A stretch of 50,622 nucleotides of DNA from Candidatus Opitulatrix roisinitermitis (GTDB lineage Bacteria > Actinomycetota > Actinomycetes > Actinomycetales > Bifidobacteriaceae): contig JAITSD010000014.1 in assembly GCA_031288055.1 (NCBI GenBank), forward strand, positions 1-50,622, read 5' to 3'. Position numbers and translations under genes: made by a program. This document shows positions 8,483 through 17,757 of the stretch, one piece after another. The notes beneath the pieces were generated by a model that worked only from the letters and a program-made list of their open reading frames with translations, was not told where the DNA came from and did not search any database. Every line of letters begins with the position of its first letter. Position 1 is the stretch's first letter.

Positions 8483-8491
8483 AGTGTAACA
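8483..8491 (-). promoter_or_regulatory. Leaderless extended -10 promoter of dnaJ
   Basis: Minus-strand TGTTACACT; TACACT ends 6 nt before the dnaJ ATG. The promoter fills the 20-bp gap behind the preceding gene, so any -35 contacts would lie inside that gene. Confidence 0.6.
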
Positions 8492-8496
8492 GTTAT

Positions 8497-8952
8497 TTAG
8501 TTTGAGGTCTTGTTTTTGGGCGGTTTAGTTTTACATAAATGTTGACCAATCAATCCAATAATTATTAAACTAGCGGCAAAACCAAACGAAATAATACTAT
8601 CAGTGGAATGTAATTCTAATAAAACGCCTTTAGTGTTAATAATTATAGACAACCACCCGCCTAGCAAAATGCCTAAAATAGCTGCACCAGAATAAAACCC
8701 GCTCTGTGATAATAAAAGGGCAAAAACAGCTCGATTTGGTTTTAAATCTGGTTTTTTACCATCTAAAAACTTTTTAACTTCCAAAGCAAAATATAGAATT
8801 AAAATAATTGACAAAATAATTCCAAAATCTAAACCAAAAGAACCGTATATTAAAATATATGATTGTCGTAGACTAATTAAATTCAATAAATAACCTAAAC
8901 ATATAAAAATAACGCTAATCAAAATAGCACTTAAAATAGAAACTTTTTGCAT
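8497..8952 (-). CDS. DUF3180-like integral membrane protein
   Basis: A 151-residue protein with four hydrophobic segments (about 5-25, 38-58, 77-105 and 118-137) separated by short charged loops, and a Lys-rich C-terminal tail. The central stretch NRAVFALLLSQSGFYSGAAILG resembles the conserved core of actinobacterial DUF3180 proteins. Function is unknown. It begins at the base next to the ftsH stop, so it belongs to the ftsH transcript. In many actinobacteria ftsH is followed by folE-folP-folB-folK and then the DUF3180 gene; here the folate genes are missing between the two. The family assignment rests on weak sequence similarity plus this context. Confidence 0.65.
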   Translation of the reverse strand: MQKVSILSAILISVIFICLGYLLNLISLRQSYILIYGSFGLDFGIILSIILILYFALEVKKFLDGKKPDLKPNRAVFALLLSQSGFYSGAAILGILLGGWLSIIINTKGVLLELHSTDSIISFGFAASLIIIGLIGQHLCKTKPPKNKTSN

Positions 8953-11049
8953 TTATTTTTTATTAGAAATGGTTTTATTTTTGCCCGTTTTTGCGTTGGG
9001 TTTGGTTAGAGGTTTATTACGACTAGCCACTTTGGTTTTAGATTTCCCAATTAATTTAACCGGTGGTTTATTGGAAACTTTTCGTTGAGGGTCGGATAGC
9101 CAGACGGGTCGTTTAGGCGATTTTTTAATATTTTTAAATATTTTGGCTAATTCGTTTTCACTTAAAGTTTCTTTTTGCAAAAGTTCACTAGCTAATTTAT
9201 CTAGTGTTTGTCGATTTTTGATAATGGTTTTATAAGCTTGATTATGAGCATCTTCAATTAGTTTACGAACTTGTTTATCAATGGCGAAAGCTATTTCATC
9301 GGAATATTCTTTTTCGGAATTGTAATGACCCATATAAGGTTCTGGCGAATGGCTGCCCAATTTCACAGCACCTAAAGCACTTGTCATACCAAATTCAGTC
9401 ACCATTCGTCTAGCAATGGCTGTGGCTTTTTCAATGTCGTTAGAAGCTCCTGTGGATGGATCATGAAAAACTACTTCCTCAGCCACTCTACCCCCCAAAG
9501 CGTAGCTTAATTGATCTAATAACTCATTACGGGTTACAGAATATTTGTCCTCAGTTGGCATAACTGATGTAAAACCTAAAGCTCTACCGCGTGGTAAAAT
9601 AGTGACTTTTGTAACAGGATCTGTGTAATTCATGGCTGCTGCTACCACAGCATGTCCGCCCTCATGATAAGCCGTATTTCGCATTTCTTTTTCGTTCATT
9701 TTTAGGGTTTTCTTTTGTGGTCCAGCCATAACTCTATCAATAGCTTCGTCGATATCTTCATCCTCAATTTGAATTTTATTTAAACGAGCAGCTAATAGGG
9801 CAGCTTCGTTGAGAACATTTGCTAAATCAGCTCCTGTATAGCCCGGAGTTCTTTTAGCCACTAGTTTTAGGTTGACATTCTTTTGAAACGGTTTATCTTT
9901 AGCATGAACTTTTAATATTGCTTCGCGACCTTTTAAATCAGGAGCTTCAACTTGAACTTGTCTATCAAAACGGCCTGGACGCAAAAGAGCAGGATCTAAA
10001 ATATCAGGTCTATTAGTGGCAGCAATTAAAATAATATTAGTGTTAATGTCAAAGCCATCCATTTCCACTAATAATTGATTTAAAGTTTGTTCTCTTTCGT
10101 CATGACCTCCGCCTAAACCAGAACCTCTATGTCGGCCTACAGCATCTATTTCGTCCACAAATATAATACAAGGCGCGTTTTGCTTAGCTTGGGCAAATAA
10201 ATCTCTAACTCGGCTAGCCCCCACGCCAACAAACATTTCCACAAAATCAGAACCGCTCATAGTATAAAAAGGCACTTTTGCTTCACCGGCTACGGCTCTA
10301 GCTAAAAGTGTTTTACCAGTTCCGGGAGGGCCATATAATAGAACACCTTTAGGAATCTTGGCACCTAGTTTTTCAAAACTTTTGGGTTTGGTTAAAAAAT
10401 CTTTAATTTCACCTAATTCCTCAACTGCTTCATCTACACCAGCCACATCAGTAAAAGTGATTTTCTCCTTATTTTGATCTTGTAATTTAGCCCTTGATTT
10501 ACCAAAACTCATAGGGTTATTTTTTCCAGCCCCGCCAGCCATACGATTCATCAAAAATAAAAATATGCCAGTAATAATTAAGAAAGGCAAAATTAGGCTG
10601 ATAAGTGACATCAGAGGACTTTCTTGAGGCACATCAGAGTTATAACCCTCAGATAATTTAGCTTTTTGAATAGCTGTGATTACTGAATTGCCTTGAGGAA
10701 TAACATAGTAAAACTCCAATTGTTTACCATAATTTTGTCCATCTTTGGAAAAATCGCTATTTAAAGATAGTGTGACTTTTTGTATACCTTCAGTTATTTC
10801 AGCTTTTTTAACTGTGTTACCGTCTAGTAAAGATATGCCGTCAGATGTATTAATTTGTCGTGCATGGTCACCTTGAAACATATAATAGGCTGAGGAAATA
10901 ACCACTAAAAGTATTAAAATCCATAAAAATGGCGAGCCAGGTATTTTGATTATTTTAACATTTTTGGGTAGATTTTTTAGTAAATCATCTTTATTTGCAA
11001 AAACACGCTTGGATTTATGTCTTGATTTTTTTTTGTTCTTATTTACCAT
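8953..11049 (-). CDS. ftsH: ATP-dependent zinc metalloprotease FtsH
   Basis: A membrane-bound AAA+ protease that degrades misassembled membrane proteins and regulators. The 698 residues have a Lys/Arg-rich N terminus, a membrane helix (about 41-58), an extracytoplasmic domain, a second helix (about 144-166), the AAA domain with Walker A GPPGTGKT, Walker B IIFVDEIDAVG and the second region of homology (ATNRPDILDPALLRPGRFD), and the zinc site HEGGHAVV. The C-terminal tail is long and rich in Lys, Pro and Asn. The start is supported by a Shine-Dalgarno AAAGGA 6 nt before the ATG. A -10-like TACACT lies just upstream. Confidence 0.97.
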   Translation of the reverse strand: MVNKNKKKSRHKSKRVFANKDDLLKNLPKNVKIIKIPGSPFLWILILLVVISSAYYMFQGDHARQINTSDGISLLDGNTVKKAEITEGIQKVTLSLNSDFSKDGQNYGKQLEFYYVIPQGNSVITAIQKAKLSEGYNSDVPQESPLMSLISLILPFLIITGIFLFLMNRMAGGAGKNNPMSFGKSRAKLQDQNKEKITFTDVAGVDEAVEELGEIKDFLTKPKSFEKLGAKIPKGVLLYGPPGTGKTLLARAVAGEAKVPFYTMSGSDFVEMFVGVGASRVRDLFAQAKQNAPCIIFVDEIDAVGRHRGSGLGGGHDEREQTLNQLLVEMDGFDINTNIILIAATNRPDILDPALLRPGRFDRQVQVEAPDLKGREAILKVHAKDKPFQKNVNLKLVAKRTPGYTGADLANVLNEAALLAARLNKIQIEDEDIDEAIDRVMAGPQKKTLKMNEKEMRNTAYHEGGHAVVAAAMNYTDPVTKVTILPRGRALGFTSVMPTEDKYSVTRNELLDQLSYALGGRVAEEVVFHDPSTGASNDIEKATAIARRMVTEFGMTSALGAVKLGSHSPEPYMGHYNSEKEYSDEIAFAIDKQVRKLIEDAHNQAYKTIIKNRQTLDKLASELLQKETLSENELAKIFKNIKKSPKRPVWLSDPQRKVSNKPPVKLIGKSKTKVASRNKPLTKPNAKTGKNKTISNKK

Positions 11050-11062
11050 AATATGTCCTTTA

Positions 11063-11068
11063 AGTGTA
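11063..11068 (-). promoter_or_regulatory. Candidate -10 box of ftsH
   Basis: Minus-strand TACACT, the same hexamer as at dnaJ, ends 13 nt before the ATG and would give a very short leader that includes AGGA. The rest of the 135-bp gap to the MATE gene is AT-rich with nothing else clear. Confidence 0.4.
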
Positions 11069-11184
11069 ATTTAATTTTTAAATAAACATTTTAGTTTATT
11101 CAAATATTGATTAAAAGTTATTTATTTATTTTTTAAGATATACTTAGTCTACCATAATTTAATTGGGGTAAAAAAGACAATTTT

Positions 11185-12528
11185 TTAATTAAGAGTTTTA
11201 ACAATTTTTTTAAATTCAATTTTATTATATAAACCTCTTAGTCCCACAAAAATTACTTCATAAACTAAATAAATTATGGCAAAAAGCCAAAACTTGTCTT
11301 GAATAAGATTTAAAAATAAAAACATTAATCCAGCTGTTATAAGTGTGGAAATTACAGCTGCTTTTAAAAGAAAATGATATTTGGCAAATCCTAGAAAAAA
11401 ACCATCAAAAGAATAAGTATAACTAGTTATTGGTAAAGCGATTAATGAAAGCAAAACTAGAAGAAATGATAAATTGCTAACATGTTGATCATCTGTCATA
11501 GCTTTAATTAAAAAATAACCGCCAATGAAATAAAAAATAATTACCACTGGAATAAAACGGTGAGCTAAGCGACGAGTGGAGCGGGTAATTTGTATGATTT
11601 TTTTATTATCCTTAGCTCCTCTAGCTTCTCCCACTAAAGCTTGTGAGGCAGCAGCTAGGGCATCAAAAACATACATAGAAAAAGATAGCACCACATCACC
11701 CAGTTGTCCAGCTGCCACATAATCGGTGCCTAGTGTGGAAAAACACCAAAGCGATACTAAAATAATTATCCAAAAAGTTGATGATCTTATCATAAGCGGA
11801 ATACTGTCTTTTATGAGATTAAAAAGTCTTAAAATATGGGGTTCATATTTTTTCATAGCAGTTCTATCAAAGTCTCTACATATAAAATAAACGAAGGTGA
11901 CGGATTGTAGGAAATTTGTAATAATTGGGCCAATGGCCACACCTATAATTCCTAGGTGACAAACCCCGACAAAAAAGATATTAATAACTAATTCAAAAGC
12001 TAAAAAAATACTTGATATTTTAACCATTAATTCAACTTTTTGTAAACCTTTCAAAATACCTATACAAGTCCAGGCAAAAAAGATAAAAGGTATAGACAAT
12101 AAAAAAATTTGGGCATATAAAGTAGTTAATTGTTCAACATTTTTATCAAGTGGAAAAAGGCCGATAAATAGAGGTGTTAATATTTCAAAAACAATGGTTG
12201 ATAATATTCCTACAATTCCTGCAAAAAACATACAGTCTAATTGCACCATAGTATTTTTTATTTTTTCACCAGCTCCTTTATAATAAGCCACAACTGTTGT
12301 AGAGATAAAGGTTAAAAAGAAAAATATTCCCATAATTGTATTAATATAATTTCCGCCAATGCCTAAAGCTGCTAAGTTTTCCACACCTTGCCGCCCCATC
12401 AAAATATTATTAGCAACGGTTAAAACAAAAACCATAATAGTTTGAATAAATATCGGCCCCCATAAAAATATCAAAGTCCAATCTAATTGGGCGGGGAATA
12501 TATATTTATTTAAAAAGCGTTTATACAT
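11185..12528 (-). CDS. MATE family efflux transporter
   Basis: A 447-residue integral membrane protein with about 12 helices. It has the layout of multidrug and toxin extrusion proteins: a first helix bundle with QTIMVFVLTVANNILMGRQG and NLAALGIGGNYINTI, and a pseudo-symmetric second half with LGTDYVAAGQLGDVVLSFSM and the cytoplasmic SQALVGEARGAKD. Such proteins export cationic compounds or metabolites against Na+ or H+ gradients. The substrate cannot be told. Its start overlaps the end of the nucleotidase gene by 8 bp, so the two are translationally linked. Confidence 0.88.
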   Translation of the reverse strand: MYKRFLNKYIFPAQLDWTLIFLWGPIFIQTIMVFVLTVANNILMGRQGVENLAALGIGGNYINTIMGIFFFLTFISTTVVAYYKGAGEKIKNTMVQLDCMFFAGIVGILSTIVFEILTPLFIGLFPLDKNVEQLTTLYAQIFLLSIPFIFFAWTCIGILKGLQKVELMVKISSIFLAFELVINIFFVGVCHLGIIGVAIGPIITNFLQSVTFVYFICRDFDRTAMKKYEPHILRLFNLIKDSIPLMIRSSTFWIIILVSLWCFSTLGTDYVAAGQLGDVVLSFSMYVFDALAAASQALVGEARGAKDNKKIIQITRSTRRLAHRFIPVVIIFYFIGGYFLIKAMTDDQHVSNLSFLLVLLSLIALPITSYTYSFDGFFLGFAKYHFLLKAAVISTLITAGLMFLFLNLIQDKFWLFAIIYLVYEVIFVGLRGLYNKIEFKKIVKTLN

Positions 12529-14500
12529 TTAGCGTTTTTCGTAGTTTAGACTTTCGTCTATTTTTTATAATTGTGTAAATTAACATACTTACAGCATATT
12601 TTATAGGAAAAGTTATTAAGGGAACAAAGGCAAATATTAGACAAAGAATAATTACGGTTGAGAAAAATATTTTATTAGGATTTGAAATATAGGTATAGGG
12701 GTTTGAAGCAGATAATTCAATTTTTCCAGAATCAGCTTTAGCATAATATTCGGGTAAGGTTTTAAAACTGCCTAAATAATTTACTAAAGCTTGCCATTCT
12801 TTTATCTCAGAACCGCTTTTATTTAATAAAACCGAATCAGATAAATCACAGGAGTCAGTTCCTTTACAAGCTAAACTGCCATCAGCTTTTTTAGGTTGAA
12901 CATTCATAAGACCAAAAGTTAGTTTAGGAATTGAGCCTGCCATTTGTCCGATATAATAATTTGTTATAATTGGATACAATTTGTCGGAATTAGGTTTTTC
13001 CCAATCGCCAGCTGTATTTTTAATCCAAACTTCTGATACTCTGTTACCAGGCAATCGGTAATTGCTATAGGTGTATTTAATATTACCAAAGTGCATAATT
13101 ATATCATCTTTTAATAATTCGCCCACACTTTGCCCTATTTCCATAACCTGTTTTAGTTCATCGCCTTTAACATAAAAGGCACATAAAGGATAAGTGTGTG
13201 ATTTATCAGGACCAAAACCCATATTCACTGCTCCATAAATATCTTCTACACTTATATTTGGTTTAAAAAAACCGCCTCTAGATACACCGTTAGCAGTTAA
13301 TAAAATTGGTAATTGGCTTTTGTTAACCAGATTGCCTTTTTGACCAATAAATGCAGCATATTTTGTAAACTCATAACCGAAAGCATCAGTAAAAATTCGG
13401 CCTATTCCTTCGTCATAACCAGTGCTTGTATCAGCTCCCAAATTAAAATTGGTTTCGGTGATTATTTTATTAGTATTAAGTGAGTATTTACTAAAAAAAT
13501 CTTTATTAATTTGTGATTTATATTTTTGTGCTAAATCTTTAATCTGTTTATTGTTTGAATAGTTATCTGTCACAGGTAGCATCTGAGAATTGGTTAATTG
13601 CCAATTAGAATTATCTTTTTCCAAATCAATAAGCCCTATATTTTGGGCATAAGCACCCGTGCTACTAATAATTGTTTTACCAATAATAATAGGCGTTGGT
13701 GTAAAAACATGAGTGTGAGCAGATAAAATGAAATTAATTTCTGGCACCTGTTTGGCTAATGCCACATCTTCGCTACTATCTCCTGTGAGATTATTTTTAT
13801 TTACGCCAGAATGAGATAAAGCGATTATAATATCAGCTCCATTTTGTTTGAGGAGTTTGACTTGCTCTTTGGCGGCGTCAATATAATCTTGAAATGTGAC
13901 ATCATTGCTATTTACAATATCTGAAACAGCATCATGTCCTAAAAGTCCTAAAAGACCAATTTTAATACCGTTTTTATCTATTATAGTATTTTTTACAATT
14001 TCACCCTTTTGGAATAATTGTCCTAAGTGTCCATTTTGTGGAGCATTAGTGTTTGAAGCAATTATTTTAGTTTTAGAATATCCAGTAGAAATCATTTTAG
14101 CTAAAGCGTTAGATCCATAATCAAATTCGTGATTGCCTAAAGTTGTGGCATCGAATTTCATAAGATTTAGCATTTGTAAATCAGGGGCTTGAGATGTGAA
14201 AAGTATATTATAGATGCTACCAACCGTAAAATCACCGCCGTCAAGAGTTATGGTTGGTATATTAGTTTGTTGGTTTTGATTTATAATAGATGCCATTTTA
14301 GCATAACCGCCATAATTTATAACTTGTCTTTCAGAATTAAAGGCTTTATACGGATCAATATGTGAATGTAAATCGTTGGTGTATATTATGCGTAATCTTT
14401 GCCAAGGGATTTCTTCAGCTTGAGCTTTGGTGGTGCTAATTGGTATTAATGCTGGAAATAGACTAAATATAAAAATAAATGACTTTATAAATATTTTCAA
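12521..14500 (-). CDS. Surface-anchored 5'-nucleotidase / 2',3'-cyclic phosphodiesterase (UshA/YfkN family)
   Basis: An extracytoplasmic metallophosphoesterase that dephosphorylates nucleotides outside the membrane. The 659 residues start with a signal peptide (KIFIKSFIFIFSLFPALIPI, then an AQA-type cleavage region). The calcineurin-like domain has YTNDLHSH, LDGGDFTVGS, TTLGNHEFDYG and LSAHTHVF as metal ligands; the 5'-nucleotidase C-terminal domain includes TANGVSRGGF and a long substrate domain. A final hydrophobic helix (about 622-645) followed by Lys/Arg residues anchors it to the membrane. The start is TTG, supported by the Shine-Dalgarno AAAGGA 6-7 nt upstream. Together with hpt it suggests purine salvage from external nucleotides. 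Exact substrate is unknown. Confidence 0.88.
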   Translation of the reverse strand: MKIFIKSFIFIFSLFPALIPISTTKAQAEEIPWQRLRIIYTNDLHSHIDPYKAFNSERQVINYGGYAKMASIINQNQQTNIPTITLDGGDFTVGSIYNILFTSQAPDLQMLNLMKFDATTLGNHEFDYGSNALAKMISTGYSKTKIIASNTNAPQNGHLGQLFQKGEIVKNTIIDKNGIKIGLLGLLGHDAVSDIVNSNDVTFQDYIDAAKEQVKLLKQNGADIIIALSHSGVNKNNLTGDSSEDVALAKQVPEINFILSAHTHVFTPTPIIIGKTIISSTGAYAQNIGLIDLEKDNSNWQLTNSQMLPVTDNYSNNKQIKDLAQKYKSQINKDFFSKYSLNTNKIITETNFNLGADTSTGYDEGIGRIFTDAFGYEFTKYAAFIGQKGNLVNKSQLPILLTANGVSRGGFFKPNISVEDIYGAVNMGFGPDKSHTYPLCAFYVKGDELKQVMEIGQSVGELLKDDIIMHFGNIKYTYSNYRLPGNRVSEVWIKNTAGDWEKPNSDKLYPIITNYYIGQMAGSIPKLTFGLMNVQPKKADGSLACKGTDSCDLSDSVLLNKSGSEIKEWQALVNYLGSFKTLPEYYAKADSGKIELSASNPYTYISNPNKIFFSTVIILCLIFAFVPLITFPIKYAVSMLIYTIIKNRRKSKLRKTLNV

Positions 14501-14560
14501 AATAATTCCTTTCTTTAAAGTATATTTTAATTCTATAATTAAACTATAAAAAAGCGGTTT

Positions 14561-15541
14561 TTATTTTTTATGATTCCATTCATTTTCGACCCACTGATTT
14601 AAGGTAATTTCAAAGTTTCTTTTATCTTGTTGAACTATTGAATCTAAAATAAGTCCAGAAAATAGAGAAATAATTGCTGCTATAAAAGCTAAACCACAAA
14701 CTATGAGGGTTGGTAAGTTTTGCACATAACCGGTTTCAAAATAGGGGATTAAACACCGGGTTAAAGAAATTATTCCAAAAACAATAGTTATAAAAAAAGC
14801 TAATGTACTAAAATAGGTTAACGGATGATATGAGCGAAATAATCGCATAATCGTTTTAAGAGCTTTAAATCCATCAGAAAAAGTATTCAGCTTAGAAACA
14901 CTGCCTTTTGGTCGATCTTTATATTCTATAATCTCATTAGTTATACTCATTCTATTTTCAATGGCATAAATTGACATTTCGGTTTCTACGGTAAATCCAT
15001 TAGAAAGCACAGGACAAGACTTAATGAATTTATAAGAGAAAGCTCTAAAGCCAGTCAAAATATCTTTGATGTCAGCTTTGAATAAAGTGTTAATAGATTT
15101 TCTAATTAACCAGTTGCCAAAATTGTGAAAAGGTCGTTTATTTTCTTTAAAATAAGATGATGATAACCTATCTCCAATTACCATATCTAAATCCTCATTT
15201 ATTAGTTTTTGGTAAAGTTTTGGTATTGACTGGGCTGGATAAGTTAAATCGGCATCAAGCATTATAACGCATTTGGCGTGTATTTCACGAAAAGCTTTTC
15301 TAATAACGGCTCCTTTGCCTTGTTCGCTACAGTTTTTTAATAAAACCTTATTTGATTTTATGGTTTTAATTTCGGCAACAGTATTATCTGTGGAATTGTT
15401 ATCGTATACATATATATATGAATTAGGTATTTTTTTAATAGCCTGTAAACATTGTTCTATAACTTCTTTAACAGTTTGTTCCTCGTTATAAGCGGGTAAT
15501 AAAACGGCTAATTCCATTTTAGTATTTTTTGTAAATATCAT
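14561..15541 (-). CDS. Family 2 glycosyltransferase, polyprenyl-phosphate sugar synthase type
   Basis: A 326-residue GT-A enzyme of the DPM1/GtrB type, which transfers a sugar from a nucleotide donor to a polyprenyl phosphate at the membrane. LAVLLPAYNEEQTV, YVYDNNSTDNT, the metal-binding MLDADLTYP and the acceptor-region LTGFRAFS are typical. Two C-terminal hydrophobic segments (about 247-270 and 283-305) would anchor it. The ATG at 15541 has an AAAGAGG site 9 nt upstream; another ATG at 15517, just beyond the preceding stop, is possible. It overlaps the acyl-CoA ligase gene by 23 bp. The sugar made is unknown; it may feed the envelope polymer encoded elsewhere in the window. Confidence 0.85.
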   Translation of the reverse strand: MIFTKNTKMELAVLLPAYNEEQTVKEVIEQCLQAIKKIPNSYIYVYDNNSTDNTVAEIKTIKSNKVLLKNCSEQGKGAVIRKAFREIHAKCVIMLDADLTYPAQSIPKLYQKLINEDLDMVIGDRLSSSYFKENKRPFHNFGNWLIRKSINTLFKADIKDILTGFRAFSYKFIKSCPVLSNGFTVETEMSIYAIENRMSITNEIIEYKDRPKGSVSKLNTFSDGFKALKTIMRLFRSYHPLTYFSTLAFFITIVFGIISLTRCLIPYFETGYVQNLPTLIVCGLAFIAAIISLFSGLILDSIVQQDKRNFEITLNQWVENEWNHKK

Positions 15542-17306
15542 TATCGATAACCTCTTTGTAAGCGTTTATAATATGTCGTTTTATTATTTTCATAGAAGCG
15601 GTTAAAAAGCCATTTTCCACAGTAAACTCTTCAGGTAATATAATAAACTTTCTAATAGACTCAGCTCTGGAAACAGTTTCATTAGCTTCATCAACAGAGC
15701 GTTGTATTTCAGCATAAATAGCTTTGTTTCGACTGGCTTGTTTCAAGTTAAGATTTTTTAAACGATGCTTTTTAGACCAAACCTCTAAAGCTCCAGTATC
15801 TAGTGTAACTAAAGCGGATATAAATGGTTTTTTGTCGCCAATAACTACACAGTGCGAAACTAACGGATTATTTATTATAATTTGTTCTAAAGCACCTGGT
15901 GAAATATTTTTGCCACCAGATGTCACAATTATATCTTTTTTTCGCCCCACTAATTTAATAAAACCGTAGTCATCAATTTCAGCCAAATCTCCAGTATAGA
16001 GCCATTTATTTTTAAAAACTTGCTTAGTTAACTTTGGTTCATTATGATAACCTAAAAAGGCACTAGGGGTTTTAATTAATAATTCACCGTCTTTGGCAAT
16101 TTTAGTTTCAACATTTATGAAAGGCAAACCAACAGTACCAATTCTGTTATTATTTGGGCGATTACATAAAGCTGGAGCAGTGATTTCAGTTAACCCATAG
16201 CCCTCTAATATTTCTATGCCAGCTCCTCTGAAAAAATGAGCAATTTGTGGATTTAATGATGCTCCTCCGCTTACACACCAACGCATTTTGCCGCCCAAAA
16301 CATTTTTAATTTGTTTATAGATTAATTTATCATATAATAGTCTTTGCGAAATTAATTTAGGACTAGGGCCGTTGGGGGTATCTAAACTTTCAGAATATTG
16401 CATAGCTATTTTGGCAGCTTTTTGAAAAATACGTTGTTTTATACCATGTCCAGCTTTTTGTGAAGCCGCATTATAAACTTTTTCAAAAATTCGAGGTACA
16501 CCGATTATATAATTTGGTTGTATATAACGCATATCGTTTAACAGGGTTTTTAAATTGCCTGATAGAGCTAAAGCAGACACACCTTCCATAATTGCTAAAA
16601 CTGCAAAGCGGGCAAAAACATGGGCTAAAGGTAAAAATAAAAGTATAGCGGAATTAGGCATCTGTAATAATTCAGGTAAAGCTTCGTTTGATGAATAAAC
16701 CACTGATATAAAAGCTTTGTGTTGAATTTCCACACCTTTGTGTTTACCTGTCGAACCAGAGGTATAAACAATAGTAGCTAAATCGGTTGATTTATTTTGA
16801 GTTTGTAGTTTTTTAATTTGGCTAGTTTTTATAGATTGTCCAATAGTTTGCAATTCGTCTAAGGCATTTTCATCTAAATTGCGAATTGTTTTAACAGTTT
16901 TTAATTTAGGTTTAACTAAATTAACTAATTTGTACATATCAATATTTTCCACAAATAACATTTTTATTTCAGCGTCATTGCAGATAAATTGAATTTGATG
17001 TGATGATGAAGTTTCATAAATAGGCACTGTGACAGCCCCTATAGTCCAAGCTGCAAAATCTAGAGCTACCCATTCGAAACTAGTTTTAGACATAATAGCA
17101 ATTTTGTCATTTTTTTTAATTCCCAAATTAACTAATCCTTTAGAAATTGAGATAATATATTTTTGAAAAGATTGTGCTGTTATATCAATCCAGCTACCAG
17201 ATTTAGTTTTATAAGACAATAATTTCTGATGTGGTAATCTACGAACTCTGTTTTGCAAAATAGTACAATTTGTATCGTGGAGTTTAATAGTTTTTATTTT
17301 TGACAA
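15519..17306 (-). CDS. AMP-dependent long-chain acyl-CoA synthetase (FadD15-like)
   Basis: An adenylate-forming enzyme that activates fatty acids to acyl-CoA for lipid synthesis. The 595 residues contain the P-loop YTSGSTGKHKG, the acyl-site region YIIGVPRIFEKVY, the A5 motif EGYGLTE, the hinge motif YTGDLAEIDDYGFIKLVGR and KKDIIVTSGGKNISP. The overall layout matches the actinobacterial FadD15 group. The start appears to be TTG with only a weak AGAAAG upstream, so the exact N terminus is uncertain. It lies 48 bp after the thioredoxin gene and overlaps the glycosyltransferase gene, so the three genes may share a transcript. Acyl chain length cannot be told. Confidence 0.88.
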   Translation of the reverse strand: MSKIKTIKLHDTNCTILQNRVRRLPHQKLLSYKTKSGSWIDITAQSFQKYIISISKGLVNLGIKKNDKIAIMSKTSFEWVALDFAAWTIGAVTVPIYETSSSHQIQFICNDAEIKMLFVENIDMYKLVNLVKPKLKTVKTIRNLDENALDELQTIGQSIKTSQIKKLQTQNKSTDLATIVYTSGSTGKHKGVEIQHKAFISVVYSSNEALPELLQMPNSAILLFLPLAHVFARFAVLAIMEGVSALALSGNLKTLLNDMRYIQPNYIIGVPRIFEKVYNAASQKAGHGIKQRIFQKAAKIAMQYSESLDTPNGPSPKLISQRLLYDKLIYKQIKNVLGGKMRWCVSGGASLNPQIAHFFRGAGIEILEGYGLTEITAPALCNRPNNNRIGTVGLPFINVETKIAKDGELLIKTPSAFLGYHNEPKLTKQVFKNKWLYTGDLAEIDDYGFIKLVGRKKDIIVTSGGKNISPGALEQIIINNPLVSHCVVIGDKKPFISALVTLDTGALEVWSKKHRLKNLNLKQASRNKAIYAEIQRSVDEANETVSRAESIRKFIILPEEFTVENGFLTASMKIIKRHIINAYKEVIDNDIYKKY

Positions 17307-17354
17307 TTTTAAATTACTTTCTGGAGAGTTGTATAAAATAATTTATTTTTTAAA

Positions 17355-17669
17355 TTATTGTAATTGTTTTATAATGTCATCTAAGTCGTTTGGTTTTAAA
17401 GAGCCTGGTTTTTTATAAATTGTTTCACCATTTTTAAAAGCCCAAATAGTTGGAATAGATGATATACCGTTTTTTATAGATAATTCTTTATTTGTATCCA
17501 CATCGACTTTAGCAAATTGAATATCAGAATATTTGGCAGCGGCTTTTTCAAAAATAGGGGCAAATTGTTGGCAAGGACCGCACCAAGCTGCCCAAAAATC
17601 AACAATTATAGCTGGGGTTTTTTTAACTAATTCATCAAAATTATTTTCAGTTAGTTTTACGATTTCCAT
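17355..17669 (-). CDS. Thioredoxin
   Basis: A 104-residue cytoplasmic disulfide reductase. The active site WAAWCGPCQQFAP (CGPC, near residues 30-33), the buried Asp of IVDFWAA, the VDVDTNKELS stretch and the cis-proline GISSIPTIWAFKNG are all intact, and there is no signal peptide. Reduced thioredoxin would serve ribonucleotide reductase and peroxide defence. It has its own leaderless promoter. No thioredoxin reductase is in the window. Confidence 0.95.
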   Translation of the reverse strand: MEIVKLTENNFDELVKKTPAIIVDFWAAWCGPCQQFAPIFEKAAAKYSDIQFAKVDVDTNKELSIKNGISSIPTIWAFKNGETIYKKPGSLKPNDLDDIIKQLQ

Positions 17670-17675
17670 ACTTTT

Positions 17676-17684
17676 AGTTTATCA
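17676..17684 (-). promoter_or_regulatory. Leaderless extended -10 promoter of the thioredoxin gene
   Basis: Minus-strand TGATAAACT, identical to the prfA promoter box; the hexamer ends 6 nt before the ATG. Confidence 0.65.
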
Positions 17685-17757
17685 TAGGGGGGTATTTTAG
17701 TTTTCAATTATAATTTGTTTAAAAGTTCATTATTTTAATTAATTTTTATATTTTGTT

